A DNA stretch of 64,000 bases, from the NCBI GenBank assembly GCA_012932865.1, contig SAXG01000008.1, positions 930,001 through 994,000 of the forward strand, read 5' to 3'. This DNA comes from Amylostereum areolatum. Lineage: Eukaryota > Basidiomycota > Agaricomycetes > Russulales > Stereaceae. Shown here in pieces: positions 11,464 to 23,531 of the stretch (positions within the stretch are counted from its first letter, which is position 1; every line of letters begins with the position of its first letter). The notes below the pieces were generated by a model, which did not search any database, was not told the DNA's origin, and worked only from the letters and a program-made list of their open reading frames with translations. Position numbers and translations under genes: made by a program.

Positions 11464-12644
11464 TCAGTTCTTATTCTCGTCAGCCTTTCCCCTCTCAAGA
11501 TCCCATCGCTCCCACAACATGCGTAGCCGAGTGCGCTTTATCAACTTCACCCACGGCGTGTCCTTCAGAGGCTGCCTAAAGAGCTCCCCCTCCTTTAGTT
11601 TGTAAAAACCTACGTCGAAGTCCAGGTCCAGTGCCGTTTGAGAAAGCTCCAGCGGTGTGTACTCTTCCAGCAGACGCATGACGACGCCCGACTTGCCCCG
11701 CGGGGTCCAACTCCCAGCGTCTTCAAAGCGACATACCGCCATCCCTGAGAACCCTCGTCAGTAGCCTCTTCGCCCCATACCCAGGAAAGAAAGCACACCT
11801 GTGCATAACGAAGCATAACTATGGGAAGTTGCGGTGATATTGGTGGTCCTAATGAAATTCATGAATGGATGCATGAAGCAGAAGCGCGGTAGCTTTTCAG
11901 GCTCAAGGGGAGCGACCCTCCGACTGTCGTACGCGAGATCGAGCAAAAACGGCTCCTCGAGGTCGCGCAAGACCAGCCGCCGCTTCCCGCGGCGAATGTG
12001 CACCAATCTGCGAGCTGCACCTCCGTCGCGTGCCCCTCGTCGATCAACAGCTTTCGGAACGGCCGCAACGATCTGACGGTGGCGATACGGCCCGCTCAGA
12101 GGCTCCGCGGTTCACCTTGGGATAAGTAGAGAAGGTCGGTACCGTGGGTGAAGGACGCGGGGCGCTTTTCGGCGATGCGGAAGCGGAGGTGCCCTTCGTT
12201 GAGCGGCGGGAAATACCCGGGAGGGTGGTAGTTGTAGTACAGGAATCCGTGGGTCCCTGGAGTAAAGGCAAGCTCTGTCCTGTCCGCCTTTTGGCTTCGT
12301 TGCAAATAGTCGCCGACATAGCTTCTTCCGAACCGGGAGCACGCCGGTTTGAGGACGCCCTCCAGCAGTGGGACGACTGCTTTAAATCTCAGGCTGGACA
12401 CGTCCATATGGTCCGAACTTTGTAGACGAGCGGGATCCAGAGTTTTTATTTGTATTCGCAAGTGTGAAAAGTCCTGCAATGCGAGCGGTGCATGAGTTAA
12501 TGGGTTGAAAGCCTCAAGTGGGTCAGCGTACAGATAGTGCGCTGGACCTGCCAGTATAGCACGGTTCTGGCCCTTTCGCAGCGGGCTGCTCAAGCGATGA
12601 ATGTGCTTCGCTGAGAAGAGTTTCCAAGCCACGTTCAAGAGCAT
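11464..12644 (-). pseudogene. Copy 1 of uncharacterised four-copy family, disabled
   Basis: Clear paralogue of the intact gene at 13271-14419. It starts MLLNVAWKLFSAKHIHRL, then has TLDPARLQSSDHMD, THGFLYYNYHPP, NEGHLRFRI and, after a 3' intron, AVCRFEDAG, EGELFRQPLKDTPW and LRMLWERWDLER. Two lesions: an in-frame TGA right after GEPRSL, where the intact copy at 56-58 kb has Arg in the aligned HIRGGRIAI motif, and a one-base frame change just after LIDEGHATEVQLADW. Beyond it the second frame continues with HIRRGKRRLVLRDLEEPF. The last intron and its phase match the other copies. The first exon boundary could not be placed. Probably a tandem duplicate that lost function; function of the family unknown. 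Confidence 0.75.
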
Positions 12645-13270
12645 TGCGATCCTAAGACTGGAAGCGAACAGTTAGAATCAGTCCAAGACGCTGCCGTAGA
12701 GCCATCGTGACGCACCTCACTGCTGCTGCGTTCCAGTGTACACCACGTCATGGCTCAGCTCCTCTCAACACAAAGTCTGGGATGCGCCATGAGCGAAATA
12801 CCTGCGGGGATTCGGCTGAGATTCGTAGGCTGGATGTGAGTCGAGAGCAAGATGAAGACTCTCATTGAAGAGGGCCACGTTGAGTTCGCGTCGCCGAACG
12901 CGCGGTCACATGATGCACAACATAGCATCTGCACTGTATCATATTTCTATTCAGTTATACAGGTGTATACAAGACCGTGGTTCTCTAAAGGATAATAGAG
13001 GACCACGACGAAACCCGATTGCACACCGCGTCTGCCTATTGACGATAAGTCAACCAATTCCGCCGGATTGGCACCCTTCCCGCGGAGACGCGAAAGTTAG
13101 TCGACTTAGTCCCCAGAGCCATGGGCACGAAGGCAGGACAGGATGTTCGACGTCGGGGGCTTGACCGGACATCCACCTCAACGGGGCCGCGCAAAAAGGG
13201 CAAACGAATCTCCATCCTTCCAGCGGACTTGTCCTGCACAAAGATACAGGACCGCGACTTCTCCGGGAGT

Positions 13271-14419
13271 TTAGACATGCACATTGCTCCCCTTTCTCTC
13301 GGAATCCCATCGCTCCCAGAGGATACGGAGGGCGGAGTTCCTCGTCGACCTCATCCACGGCTCGTCACTGAAAGGCCTCCGGAAGAGATCGCCTTCCTTT
13401 GGGAAGTCGACCAGAAGCCCGCTTTTGAGCGCCTGTTCCGAGTGCGCGAAGGGATTCAGGATACGCAGTACTCGCAACGCGACCATGGTTGGATCGTGCC
13501 CCTTGCTGACGCCAGTGTACTCCAACCGACACACCGCCTTCCCTATACATTCACCATCAGCCCTCTCGCCATAACACGGCCCGAAAAGAGGGCGTCCTAC
13601 CTGTCGCTAACAGATGGGAAGTCCTTTCCTTGCGATGACGCAAGGTGAGTGGGTGCACCAACACGACACGCTGCGTCTTGTCAGAGTCCGACGCGATGGG
13701 CACGCGAACCGTTATTGACCCTATCCCGAAGTTGATGGCGAACGGCGTTTGAAGATCATGCAGGACCACCGACCGCTTGCCGCGCGCGGAGTAGCGGACG
13801 CTCCAGGAGGCGAGTTGAGCTTCCGTCACGAGCCCGTCGTTGACCAGCGCGACGCAGAAGGCGCGGTACGAGCCCGTGACGGCCATGCGGCCAGCGGGCA
13901 CATACCAGGGCTGACCATCCGGGTACAGGAGATCTTGGCCATGCGCGAACGAAGCAGGATCGGCGCTCTCGGTGACGCGGATGCGGAGGTGGCCCTCGTT
14001 GACGGGCGGGGTGTCGGTGGGCGGGTGGTAGTACACGAATCCGTGCGTCTTCGGCGGGAAGGGCGTTCGATGGCGTTCGAACCCGGACATGTGGGCCAGG
14101 TATCCGGCGAGGTATTGGATGCGCTGGGCGAACGCGACCAAGGGGGCGCTGTCGCCCAAGGTGAGGTCTTTCTGCATAATGTTTGACATGTCGAGGTAGT
14201 CGGAACTTCGCAGCCGCGCAGGATCAAAGGTGCGTACGTACGGAGGTTTCTGGGACAGACGCGTATAGAATCAGGATTTAGTTGGAGATTGTAAATGGGG
14301 AAACGCACGCATTCATCCGCTAGACCCCTTACTGTCGTCCACACACCCGACCGAGCATTTCTGGGAAATCTGGCAACCCGTCTACTGGAGATGCCCCGTA
14401 GACCAACGCATGCAATCAT
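13271..14419 (-). CDS. Copy 2 of uncharacterised four-copy family, intact
   Basis: Exons 14419-14333, 14249-13601 and 13542-13271 join in frame to 335 aa; intron phases are 0 and 1, as in the copy at 56.5-57.7 kb. Exon 1 codes a 29-residue basic leader rich in Arg and Ser, resembling a mitochondrial targeting peptide (inference). Shared motifs in order: FDPARLRSSDY, THGFVYYHPP, NEGHLRIRVTESADPASF, DLLYPDGQPW, DGLVTEAQLASW, RYSARGKRSVVLHDL, VHPLT, KAVCRLEYTG, EGDLFRRPFSDEPW and LRILWERWDSERK. No enzyme motif, zinc site or membrane span was recognised, so I give no function. The tandem neighbour at 11464-12644 is broken; this one shows no lesion. Confidence 0.75.
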
Positions 14420-14999
14420 GACGGAGTAGATGCTTCCTCCTTCTCCCTGTTGTCGAAGTCAGCATCAACTTGTCTTACCGCTATCCATACGGCACACACC
14501 TGCAACTTGACTGCAATGGGATCGTCCTTGCTCTTCTTATTCAAGAGAGAACCTCAGGTGTACCAATGATGACACCGTCGGACAGTCGCGCCTGAGGAAA
14601 ACGTGGAAAGGATGAAAGTGGTGAAGGACACAACTTCAACTGCGTGACTCAGGCTGCAGAAGGACGGAACGAGACTAGCTCTTATTCGGCCGAATCCCAC
14701 CGAACTGTCCTGAGCCAAATCATTCCATTGTGCTGTCAACTACATAGCCCAGCTATCCCTAATGTAAGAATACCAAAAGAAAGACGACAGACAAAAGAGA
14801 GCTATGGGTAAAAAGATAGCTCGTGCGACGACCAACACCAGGCCCAAATCAAGGGCGCGCCGGTCGCGCAACCCGCGACGTCGCAAAATCAAGCGGAAGC
14901 GGTCCATCGTATCGTAGAGTAGAGTAGAGTACAGTCGAGCGTCCATCATGATGCCAACGCTGTCCGAGGAAGGAGACGGAGAGCTCAGGGAGGGAGGGC
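14420..14999. other. Intergenic spacer
   Basis: Lies between the start of family copy 2 and the 3' end of the cupredoxin gene. Nothing coding was recognised; 14920-14936 carries a short GTAGA-type tandem. Confidence 0.5.
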
Positions 15000-15753
15000 T
15001 TAGAGCAAAAGCCCTGCCGCAAGACCAAGAATGGCCAGCAGGCTGCCTGCGCTCGCGCTCGTGGAGAGAACGGCACCGGACGCGGACGCGGTTCCTGACG
15101 ATGACGGGTTGAGTGCGGCACTAGGGGAAGCGGCGGCGGCGCTGGCAGCAGCACCCGCGGCGGTGGATCCCGACGGTGCGGTAGCGGCAGTACCAGCGGC
15201 AGTACCAGAAGCGGTAGCGCCCGACGTCGCGGCGGCCTGGAAAGCGCCGAACGACTTTTCAGGCGTGGCGTTAATGGAGAACACCATGCCCTTCCCAGCG
15301 CAGTGGGCACTATAGAGAACTATGAGAGGAGGGCGAGAAGATAGGAGATGAAAACGTACGCGGGGACGAGCTGGGCACAGAAGAACCAGAGGGGCGTGGT
15401 GTTGTTCACGGTGATCGTCATGGCGGGAACTTGCGTCGCATTGGCGGCAACAGGTTGGAAACCGGAGTCAATACCACCTGCCATCGCAGCACAGGGCGCC
15501 GCGAACGTGGACTGGGTCACGGTCTACAGATCGGGACAAGATAAGGGATCGATGGCATGTAGAACATATAAAATACACGCACATGGTTTTTCGCCATGAA
15601 GATGAAGGTGACGGTGTCGCCGGTGGTGGCAGTGATGTCCGTGGGGCTGAAGGCGAGGGTACCGTTGTTGCCAACCATGACCTGGTGATCGGTCTGGGCG
15701 CAGACAGAGGCGACGAGCGCGGAGAGTGAAACGAGGACGGCAGAGAAACGCAT
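15000..15753 (-). CDS. Extracellular cupredoxin, GPI-anchored type
   Basis: Exons 15753-15583, 15523-15360 and 15309-15000 give 214 aa. Signal peptide MRFSAVLVSLSALVASVCA, then a single cupredoxin domain: DITATTGDTVTFIF, a KNH motif at the exon 1/2 junction (first copper His), WFFCAQL, then AAHCAGKGMVFSIN. The Cys, His and Met spacing suits a type 1 copper site. After residue 125 comes a Ser/Ala/Thr-rich stalk and a hydrophobic end (SLLAILGLAAGLLL) typical of a GPI signal. Family knowledge: such fungal proteins sit on the cell surface and may shuttle copper or electrons. It is a paralogue of the gene at 49821 with the same intron phases and a first exon of identical length (171 nt). Substrate or partner unknown. 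Confidence 0.88.
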
Positions 15754-16423
15754 GACTTCCTGAAGTACGGGGGTAGTGAAGAGAAAAGGTGGACGAGCAG
15801 GTGAAAAAAGAGCGACGAAGTCTTTCAGGTGGGAAGGATAGAAGGGCTTGCGAGGACTGCATGAAGGGCGAGTTAGTCGGATAGCACATACGATAGAGGA
15901 AAGGAAAGAGAAAAGAGGAAGAGAATCGAAGGACACTCACCCTGCTCGGGACACAAGGAAAGAAAGGCTCGGAGAGAGGGGAAGGCGGGGAGGGTAACGA
16001 GACGGGGGATTTGGAAATGTTGCCGAGAGGCTTTTATGCGTCCGATTACCTGGGCGCTAAGCAACCGACCTGAGCAACCATTCGGCCTCCGATTGGCAGG
16101 GTAACATCGTAGCACGGCGACTAGCTAAAATGAGCTTATTAGAAGTTGCAGTTGTGTTGCAGCGACGACGACGAGCGGCGACGAGGAAGAGGCATAAATG
16201 CCGATGGACAATAATCTGAATCAGCCAGAGGATTGGCGTGGAAAGTACGAGCGGGAGGTCCAAGGAGGTCCAGCGGTTAATCCACGGCATTGATCCGGTG
16301 ATCTCGGGAAGTCTCCGAGCGGAGAGTCGGAGACCATATCAAGGCCATACCACCAGTGACCAAGTTAGTCAACCGTTCATTCCAAGCCTTCGTCCTGCTC
16401 ACAACCCCGACATACTCTCCAGA
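15754..16423. promoter_or_regulatory. Shared divergent promoter region (cupredoxin / thioredoxin)
   Basis: 670 bp between divergent starts. It must hold both promoters, but no TATA box or named operator stands out. No other gene seen. Confidence 0.35.
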
Positions 16424-17053
16424 ATGGCAGCCAGACTCACCAGGCCATTGCGCACTGCTTTTCCGTCAACGCGTTTGACCCGCTCTTTTTCCACCTCCAT
16501 GCGGCGTTACGAGCAGTTCCTTGACGCGAACGCAGAGGTGCGTATGCCAATTCATATACCCATATTCCTGCCTCTTTATCGAAACGCAAATATTCAATAG
16601 ACGTTTGAAAAAGTGATTGCAGCCGCGTCGGAAAACGACCGCGTCGTGTTGGTAGATTTCAAGGCCGAGTACGTTCTTGCATGCCCTCTCTTGGATCATT
16701 CGTAGCTCACGACGTTCGTGTGCGTGCATAGATGGTGTCACCCATGCAAGATGCTCTCACCCATCCTAGAATCTTTAACGTCCGACGCGAGCGTCACAAC
16801 TGGTAACGGAGAATCCTTAGATCTCGTCACTATCGACACCGACACCGAAGTGGAGTTGGCCGCGCGTTACAAGGTGCGTTCTACCACCTCCCTCTACTCA
16901 ATCAAATCAGCTGTTGACACGTACCGTACCTGGACGCGTTTCCAGATTCGCTCTCTTCCTACCGTCGTTGCTTTCAGAGATGGCCAACCCATCAGCCAAT
17001 TCATTGGCGCGCTTCCGGAACCATCAGTACGCAAGTTTTTGGAGACCTTATGA
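16424..17053 (+). CDS. Thioredoxin, probably mitochondrial
   Basis: Exons 16424-16537, 16601-16668, 16732-16873 and 16946-17053 join to 143 aa. The N-terminus (MAARLTRPLRTAFPSTRL, then SFSTSMRRY) is basic, hydroxylated and lacks acidic residues, as in a mitochondrial presequence. The core then starts with TFEKVIAAASENDRVVLVDF. The active site is AEWCHPCKMLSP: the Cys-X-X-Cys pair is present, with His in place of the usual Gly, a substitution found in other thioredoxins. The cis-Pro loop IRSLPTVVAFRDGQ and C-terminal helix PEPSVRKFLETL are intact. It would reduce protein disulfides, recharged by thioredoxin reductase. Introns of 58 to 72 nt; no lesion. Confidence 0.93.
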
Positions 17054-17600
17054 TCCCATCTACATCAACTACTACTACTGCGTGCTGCACCCTCGACCAT
17101 CGTATGTATCTTTAGACACTGATAAGTAATCGCACTTTTGTATCGTCGTTCGCGGACAAATAACGAAGCGCCGCCACCCCACATCCCGTCTCCATGAGGT
17201 ACCTTGTCCCTGTGGAAAGTTGTCCTCGTCTCTCTTTTGTCGTTGCTCTAAGTACACGTCTCCCACATCTTGATTTTGCTTTGCAGTCTTATCAGAAGCA
17301 GACAGGACGCGGAACAAGGTACCCACGATCAATTGCTTCCAACACGCCCCGCATCATAGTCTGATACGCACGCTCTATCCTTGGGGTGTATCCTGGTGTA
17401 TCACGATCGTGGATGAAAAACACGACGGTTCCGTCCCCCATGGTTGTAGGCATCAGCCTCGATGCAATTATCACAAATGAACCAAAACCACGCGGAAGAA
17501 GCGCCCATTGCCACCCACGTCCCTCGCCTTACCGGAGAAGATCTCACGGAGGTAGAGTGTCCATATCTGTATCTTCCCCCGCCCTTAAAGTACTGACTGG
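17054..17600. other. Intergenic region with an unexplained short open frame
   Basis: No gene can be defended. A minus-strand open frame at 17292-17474 (about 60 codons, containing DGTVVFFIHDRDTPGY) reads rather protein-like but has no start context, partner exon or recognised domain. Confidence 0.3.
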
Positions 17601-18782
17601 TCACAAGGTGTTAGAAGGTGAACCCTTTCGGCCCCCAATGCCATCGCGCCGCGGGGTTCGCTCCTAGAAGCGTCCACTCCGAGGAACACAGGCTCGTATA
17701 CGACAACGATGCCGTCTTTCGCAGGCTGGAGCACGGCTCCGTGGAGGACGTCATCGTCGAAAGATAACATTGAAGGCTGAAATTGAAAACCCGCCGGTAT
17801 TCCGCGGACAAGGCCCAGTCTCTGGCCCGGGCAGGACAAGCACACGTCTCGGAGGAAATGCTGGACCCCTCTGGTTTATTCATTCCATGTCCTTCATACG
17901 CAACATTGATCTCATATCTTGATAAAGACAAAGACACTGCACTACATCGAACGGGTTCACGCCCCTAAGAGCAAGGTCGTCACTCGATGCCGCTGTCGAC
18001 TCGTGCATCCAGCGCGGAGACCCTTGTCGTACTGTCCCACGGAAGCCCCTTCCTCATGCCACACCCAGTTTCGACCTCGCACCAGTCGCCGTCGCGCTGT
18101 CAATGAGATGGACCGCCAATGAATCCGCAAACTCCGCGCCTTCGTTGACGTAGCATCATCGACCGAGCAGGCCCCTCTCCCCTTCCCCCTTCTCTGTTTC
18201 TATGATGGACTGCCAACCTCGCACAGGCACCCACGACCTACCGATCCTTCCCCCGATCCTTTCCGTTGGCTTCCTCGGTTTCGACTTGATGATCCTCCAA
18301 GCCCTCGCAGGACCCTTGCGGCTCGCAACGCTGTCCTTCCTCTTATTCCGCCTAAACCTCAAGGCAAGCATGGTCGTTTAGACCGCGACTTCATAGTACG
18401 CGATTTTCTCCATTCCCCACGAAACCGAAGCGGAGCCGCGTGTTCACGTACTAAACAGGGCAACGCGTATTTCATGGCGCGCGAAACCCTGGGAAATATC
18501 AACCTTAAAATGACCGTCTGCCCCGAGCCAAAGCACGGCCTCGAATCGCTCCATTGGGTCCTGGGATATTGCATCTTACGCACACACCTCAACCTGGCCA
18601 CGGTAGATCCCCAGAAGACACCCATCCTGGGGTGTGATGAGACGGACGAAACCTATGCGCGGCTGGCGAGATCCTACCAGCAGGCATTCGTCCAGACAAC
18701 GATACCCAAGGTTTGGGCGGACAGGAAGAGCCAAGGCCCTCGTTTCTGGCTTCTGGACAACTCTCTCTCGAAAGTTCCCTAG
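17600..18782 (+). pseudogene. FunK1-type kinase copy A, heavily decayed
   Basis: Fragments match the copy at 19300-21461 in order. Near 17707-17770 there is a VFRRLEHGSVEDVIVER-like stretch, near 17940-18000 HYIERVHAPKSKVVTRC, and at 18474-18782 a C-terminal kinase piece: YFMARETLGNI, PEPKHGLESLHWVLGYCIL and a last block ending LSKVP. The frames between these pieces are interrupted by stops, and the catalytic-loop region present in copy B (HRDMSPDK) is missing. It looks like a tandem duplicate that lost its kinase core. Boundaries are approximate. Confidence 0.6.
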
Positions 18783-19299
18783 CCGGATGGTGGATAACAT
18801 GCTGACCTAGAACCGAGAGAGACTGAAGTGCTATTGGAACGAGGAGCGGGGTTTAAAGGGTACTTCTCTCGCATTGACGCGCGGATTTCTTCTGCAGTCT
18901 GTGGAGATGGTTTGGGCGGGGGTGTGCTATGATACGTTGAAGGCGAGGCTATTGACGAGTGCAAATTCACCGTATCGTCTTGGCTGGCTGGTTTACTCAT
19001 GCAATACTCGGCTATCAAGGTAGTAATCGTGTCGCCTGGTTTATGTCACGATCACACTAGATTAAACACGCGACTGCCATCTTCCCTCTCCAGCAGGCAG
19101 CCTCGATGCATTCTCCTCAAAACGAGTACCCATCAGAGGAAGGGCGCTACCCATCTCCGGCTACCCACTCGTGAGGTCAGTAGTAGTGGTCATTCGTCGT
19201 CGTCACGTTCACAAACCTTTGTAGGCACGAACATGATTCATTCTACATCGACATGCTTTCCAGGTACTCTCAGCAATATGTCAGGACCAGGACAGCTCA
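18783..19299. other. Spacer between the two FunK1-type copies
   Basis: About 500 bases holding no recognised coding segment; it may contain the 5' part of copy B. Confidence 0.35.
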
Positions 19300-21461
19300 G
19301 GACAGTTTATGACGACAACAGCGTCTTTTCGCCGCCTGAAGGTCGGCTCGGTGGACGAGGTTGTCGTCGAAAGATGCTTCGAAAGATTCTTCGAGAAACC
19401 CCGATATTACATAGAGAAGCTCCAAACGTTGGAAGGACAAGCGGACGCGTCGGCGGAAATCCTCGCCTCGCTGGTTCGTTCGTTTCACGTCCCTCATCTG
19501 TAACGTCGTCGTGTTATTCATAAGGCAGGTGGGCGTGTTTCGCTACATCGAGCAATTTCATACACCCGAAAGCCGGGTTGTCACACAATGCCGACGCCGG
19601 TTCGTGCGTCAGACGGAGATTCTGGTTACAATCGATGGTCATGCAAAAGCGCTTCATCGTGATAGGCCCAGTTTGGTCCTCGCACCGGTAGACATGGGCG
19701 AGAAGGACCACCAGTGGATCCACAACCTCGATGCCTTCGTCGACGCGATGGCTTCGACCGAGCAAGGCCTTCCCTTTCAGAAGCTTCATCCCTCTCCCTT
19801 ACCGCGGACCATCAAGCCTTGCACGCACCTTCACAACCTACCGTCCTTTCCAAGTCTTCTCCGTGGGGCTCCTCATTTCCGGCAGACAGTTTTGCGTCGG
19901 GATGTATGACCTGCAGCGGGGTCAACTTCTCACCAATTCACGACATGTCGACCGACACCCGCACTTTCATACGGCTCGTTCGGAGCTTGACCCACCATCT
20001 AGATGACGTCGATCCTTGGTTTGGATCCCTCTGTCATCCGCCTCTCCTCGCGGTGTGTCCCTCCACGGCTCCCTCCAACCTTGCGAACGATTCCCGGCCT
20101 TCGTCGTCGAAGGGATTGGCGCAGATGCGCACACTTTCATCACGGTCGGCCCTCCTGTGGTCATCTCGCGCCAAGGGATGACGGTGTTCAAAGTGCAAGA
20201 GATTCGCGTGTGCAGCGCTCTACACGTGGTCCTCAAAGATGTCCGTGGCGCCCTTCGAGCGGCTAAGAATGCCAAAGATGTTTACGTCGAAATAGTCGGG
20301 CCCATACTACTCACCCTCAAGAACGCCTGGCGCTCTTGCCGTCGGGACTCTGAGCCATGGATCTACTGCCCCACAGGAGGTGATCCCGCCGGTAGTCCGT
20401 CGGAGGTCTTAGCCGGGGGCGACGTCGTGTACGGTTCGTCTGGCCAAAACCCGCACAAGCATCCACAGCAAATCAACAAGGAGGAAATCTCCGTCCTCTA
20501 TAGGATCTTATTTGCAAGCGCGGGACATCATCCCTGGGAATATTGCTCTGATCTAGAACTTGTACAGGGCATTCGCGGAGCTGTCGTAGGTGCGCATCCT
20601 TGCTCTTCTCCCCGCTGTTGCTTCACGTATCTTGTAGCTCATAAAGCACTCCTCGACCATGATGTTCTTCATCGGGACATGAGCCCCGACAAGATTATAC
20701 TCTCTGATAGCGCGAGTGCGCGGGGCCTGCCCACGTCGACAAGGAGCTTCCTCATCGATTTCGACTTTCCTCTCTTTCCTCGCCAAACTGTCGAGTCCCG
20801 CTATGCTGTTCCTCCCGCTCTTCCGCACCTTGCCAATCGTTCTCCAAGGCGCCAGTTCCCGGTACTCAATCTCTCTTTATCTCATTCAGCCTTATCCATG
20901 TCATGTCTCGCACAGGTAAATCCAAACTTCGTGGCCACCAGCATCTTGGTAGGGGCCCTCCGCGGTCGGAGAACCATCCCCCACGAGCCCAAACACGACA
21001 TCGAATCCGTCCATTGGATTCTCGGATATTGCGTCTTGCGCGGGTTGGTCCATCTCGCCGCCGAAGACGTGCACTCTGTTGGCAAGAACCGTAACAGACT
21101 GGAGCAGGATGAGGTCAAAAAGGTTCACGTCGCGTTGAAGGCGACCTTCGTGCGGGCATTTGGGCAATCATCCGTCGTGGATATTTTGGACAGCAGGACA
21201 TCTCAGGGGCCTCTCAGCTGGATCAAAAACGGACTCTTCGACGACCTCGTGAAGTCGTCCGGGATCACGCGCGCCTTCTACTCACTTCTGTATAAGCTGT
21301 CAGCGAACCTCGAGACCAGGGAGATGCAGGACCGTCCGATGCTGGATCCATCCTTGTCATTTTCAACGCACGTTCCTATCACATACCAGTTCCTCCTGCT
21401 GGAGTTGGACCGCGCGGCGCAAAAGATTCGTCTTGAATATGATGCCCACGCTCCAAGTTGA
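19300..21461 (+). CDS. FunK1-type (fungal-specific) protein kinase copy B, N-terminal half probably disrupted
   Basis: The kinase part lies in one open frame, about 20016-21461. It has HKALLDHDVLHRDMSPDKIIL (catalytic-loop His-Arg-Asp), FLIDFDFPLF (in place of DFG), NPNFVATSIL and HEPKHDIESVHWILGYCVLRG, the usual FunK1 C-lobe signature. An in-frame intron from about 20590 (donor GTGCGC) to a TTGTAG acceptor would join RGAVV to AHKALL. The N-terminal region shows FEKPRYYIEKLQTLEG, RYIEQFHTPESRVVTQC, PSLVLAPVDMGEKDHQWI, QVFSVGLLISGRQFCVGMYDL and SPIHDMSTDTRTFIRLV. These sit in different frames, with breaks near 19505, 19800, 19920 and 20020 that are not all explained by introns. FunK1 kinases are an expanded Agaricomycete family linked to multicellular development. 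Possibly a pseudogene with a still-open catalytic half. Confidence 0.6.
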
Positions 21462-22270
21462 TCCATGACGATATCAGGAATCATTTTGGGACGGAACGTT
21501 GTGGGTAGATTTCCTGTTCGTCGCTCCCTGACTGACAGTGAGTCCCGTCGGTAGTACTACCATGTAACGCCGAGTTACTGTTGTTCACCCAGCCTTCCGA
21601 GAGGAATGGCGGTATGTCTGGAACCTTGAGCCGGGTTTCGTTTGAGTACATAGTCTATAAGTAAGTGACTCTACCAGTGAGATCGAGAACAATTGGACGT
21701 CGGACGAACACATGGTCACATGACGCGCAGTACGGGAGTTCCGTCTGCCACTGCCAGTCACCCAGGAGTGCCAGCTTTTTCTCCTTACAATACCAGTACC
21801 TTCCCTCATCACGTTCGGACCTCGATTCACTTGCCCTCTTCCTTTGTTCGTGCTCAGATTGCGACAGATGCGTCGTCTTGGGCGGCTCGCTGTTGCTGAC
21901 GGTACCGGAGCATCCAGAATCCCCAGGGTGAGCTGGCGTCATATCACTGCTCGTTTCGCAAGGACGCGTCACGCTCACCTTTACCGACCTCATTTGAAGG
22001 TGATATGTCGGACGCATAGCCTCGCGACGCGCTGTCACCTGGTCCGATATTCGAATGCTAAGTAAGAGTACTCATTTCCCAACACGCATCACAGGTGATT
22101 CATAGTACGCTGCATTACAATGTACTACAGACTTAGTACCCTCTTGGTACCCTCTGTTCCCCGTTACAAGTGGCACAACGTCGGCCCTTCGTTCGGCGAC
22201 TCCAGATGACGTACTACGTACTGTACCAACCTGTCAGTGCATGCGCGCATCCCAGCAACCTTAACGAACA
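21462..22270. other. Intergenic region before the GC-rich block
   Basis: About 800 bases; open frames on both strands are short and low in coding character. No gene, repeat or RNA recognised. Confidence 0.4.
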
Positions 22271-23297
22271 CACACCCCGGGCGCCATGGAGATCGATGAC
22301 ACGGTATACCTCCTTCCAGTTGACCGTCCCAAACCCGTATGTACTTATGCGTTTTATGTCACCCCCCCCAGCGGCTTCGTCGCGGCGCCGCGACCGTGTT
22401 GTGGGGGAAAAACTCGCGGGTGGGCTCATCACGGTGCGGTTCGGACGGGTTTCGACGGGACGTTCCAAGTTCTTTCACGCCAGCCAGCCAGCCAGCCAGG
22501 CCCCACTCCGCACCCGACTTCGCGGTACGCCGCACTGGCATCCCCGTCCCGCTTCCGCCCCCGCTCCGCCCGATCGCCGTCAAGGGCAAAATCCAGATTC
22601 GAACGTGCAGGGCGGCGTGGCCCGTGGCGGGTGAGAGCGTCCCTGAGCTTCCCGGAACCCCCCCCCCCCCCTCCTTCGCTCGCACCGACCGCGCGCAGAG
22701 TGTAGTCGACTACTAGAATCCCATGGACGGACGGACGCCGCACCGACCGCGGTCGTATGCGCCGCCAGAGCACGAACGGCAGCAGTCTCGCATCCGAGAC
22801 CGTCTCTGAGCCGCCCCGGCGGCGCCCCCTGCTTCATCCTTTTCCTTTCGCCGCCCGACGCCCGCCGCCCTCCTCTGCCCCCAAGATCCAACCTCCCCCA
22901 CCCCGAGGTCCAGCGTCCAAAGTCCACGCTTACCCTCCCGCCCCCCTCCCCTCCGTTCACGCCCTCCCCCCTCCTGACACCTCGCAGAGACAAAAAAAAA
23001 CCCCTCCTCACCCCTATCCGCCCGCCTCAAAGCCTAAACGTTGAACACCTAACCCTCCTCTCCTCCCCCCTCCGCCGATGCAAACCCCCGCGCGGAAGCA
23101 GTCATCCCCGCCGACATAACACCGGCAAGCCCTAATACTAACCACAAGCGCCCCGCCCTCCTCCTCCCCCACTTGCATCCGCGCCCACCGCCCAATCGCG
23201 TCTCTTCGATCCGCCCCCCGAGCGACACCTCGAGCGGGCGGGACCCCTGTCTCTGTCTTTTCCTCCGTGTCGGCGGGTTGAGGGTGGGGGGTGGGAT

Positions 23298-23303
23298 TAT
23301 AAA
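23298..23303 (+). promoter_or_regulatory. TATA box candidate for the gene at 23532
   Basis: TATAAA about 230 bp before the ATG at 23532, the only such box in this very GC-rich stretch. It is followed by the (CCCACGT)n tract, which would lie in the 5' leader. Confidence 0.4.
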
Positions 23304-23531
23304 GAGGACGAGGCGGCGTCTCCGTCCCACGTCCCACGTCCCACGTCCCACACCCCGACAACAACCACTCTCGTTTCGCCTCGCCTCGCCTCGTCGTTGC
23401 TTTGCTTCGTTCGCCTCGCTCCCGCCCGCCCGCCCTCCTTCCTCACCCTTGCCTCAACCGCGAGAGACCCATAAACCCCCCGAAGACGCCCCGCGCCCCC
23501 AAAGAGGAAGAAGAAAAATCGAAACCCGAGA

